NCBI GenBank assembly: GCA_963575745.1
Contig: CAUYUJ010016304.1
Coordinates: 47,501-111,500, forward strand
Reading direction: 5' to 3'
DNA from: Prorocentrum cordatum
Taxonomy: Eukaryota; Sar; Dinophyceae; Prorocentrales; Prorocentraceae
Length of the DNA stretch: 64,000 bases
The notes under the pieces are model-generated. The model was not told where the DNA came from and made no database searches. It saw nothing but the letters and a program-made list of their open reading frames with translations. Positions 63,705-64,000 of this stretch are shown here, in pieces (the stretch's first letter is position 1; the number at the start of each line of letters is the position of its first letter). The position numbers and the translations under genes were made by a program.

Positions 63705-63850
63705 AGCATCTCCAAAGCATGAGGCCCTCCGTCGGCCAAGGCAAAGAAAACATCCAAGGGTGTCTTCCCGAAATTACACAAGAACATCCAACAATCACGA
63801 AACACACTAGGGAAACCTTCCCTGAAGCGACCTCGATCTGTATGCGTAAC
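63705..63850. repeat. F10 dispersed repeat, copy 3
   Basis: GCATGAGGCCCTCCGTCGGC, AAACATCCAAGGGTGTCTTC, ACTAGGGAAACCTTCCCTGA. Directly followed by F4a. Confidence 0.65.
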
Positions 63851-64000
63851 GCCTCCCAAATGGGGTCGGAACAAATGTGGTCGGAGAATCGCGCCGCATC
63901 GCCGATGCATCGGCGATGCATCAGCGATGCACTGGCGATGCATCTTCAAAGTGGGTGATGCATCGGCGACGTCGGCAGGAAACCAATCGAGTTCCACATC
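63846..64000. mobile_element. F4a foldback element, cut by window end
   Basis: CTCCCAAATGGGGTCGGAAC, then GAGAATCGCGCCGCATCGCC and GATGCATCGGCGATGCATC. The right half would lie beyond position 64000. Confidence 0.6.

Overview
Organism. This is nuclear DNA from a dinoflagellate, and no bacterial or viral features were seen. Three lines of evidence support this. (1) A relic of the dinoflagellate spliced leader lies on the minus strand at 43133-43155, with 15 of its 3' bases (CCATTTTGGCTCAAG) exact, directly upstream of a decayed non-LTR retrotransposon ORF1. (2) A gene split over about 13 kb has exon junctions that only make sense with AG|GA and AG|GC donors and AG|G acceptors, the non-canonical splicing typical of dinoflagellates. 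(3) The window is GC-rich and gene-poor, crowded with simple repeats and short inverted-repeat elements. Genus cannot be fixed from sequence alone.

Genes. Most long ORFs here are translations of trinucleotide repeats (poly-Gly, Glu, Val, Ser, Leu, His) and are not genes. The best gene is a SET-domain, SMYD-like lysine methyltransferase on the minus strand between 60483 and about 47118. Its joinable exons carry the SET N-terminal GxGLFA motif, [15 protein letters not shown] and a helical C-terminal tail. Two further minus-strand gene fragments have an intron made of a repeat element: gene B (about 20889-21640, AT-hook-like motif) and gene C (15855-16360). Isolated exon-like blocks of unknown function lie at 4830-5390 (one-base frame break), 17940-18250, 24015-24160, 32445-32600 and, more weakly, on the plus strand at 11360, 29761, 36882 and 45647. 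A decayed LINE (ORF1 plus APE-type endonuclease remnant) occupies 43155 to about 41200, minus strand.

Repeats by region. 1-9 kb: GGA tracts, chained 46/30/21-bp minisatellites, telomere-like repeats grading into a 1.45-kb heptamer array (2967-4434), 30-bp and 53-bp arrays. 10-34 kb: trains of inverted-repeat elements (families F1-F12, names are mine), 12.3-15.9 and 25.6-29.6 kb composite satellites bounded by TCC tracts, a 12-bp minisatellite growing out of an exon (23.1-24.0 kb), and a 1.1-kb foldback (30-31.15 kb). 34.8-38.6 kb: a 90-bp satellite and GAT arrays. 39-43.7 kb: the LINE and a GAT array. 44-60.5 kb: the SMYD-like gene, whose introns are filled with F1, F2, F3, F4, F6, F8 and F12 copies and microsatellites. 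60.5-64 kb: TCC, ATACAT and CGA tracts with nested F3/F4 elements.

Main result. At least a dozen families of about 80-280-bp inverted-repeat elements sit side by side or nested. F1 leaves perfect 4-5-bp target duplications at four sites, one with an empty-site copy nearby. F6 and F8 copies coincide with introns of genes B and C. The window therefore looks like a record of element-driven (introner-like) intron gain by several unrelated families.
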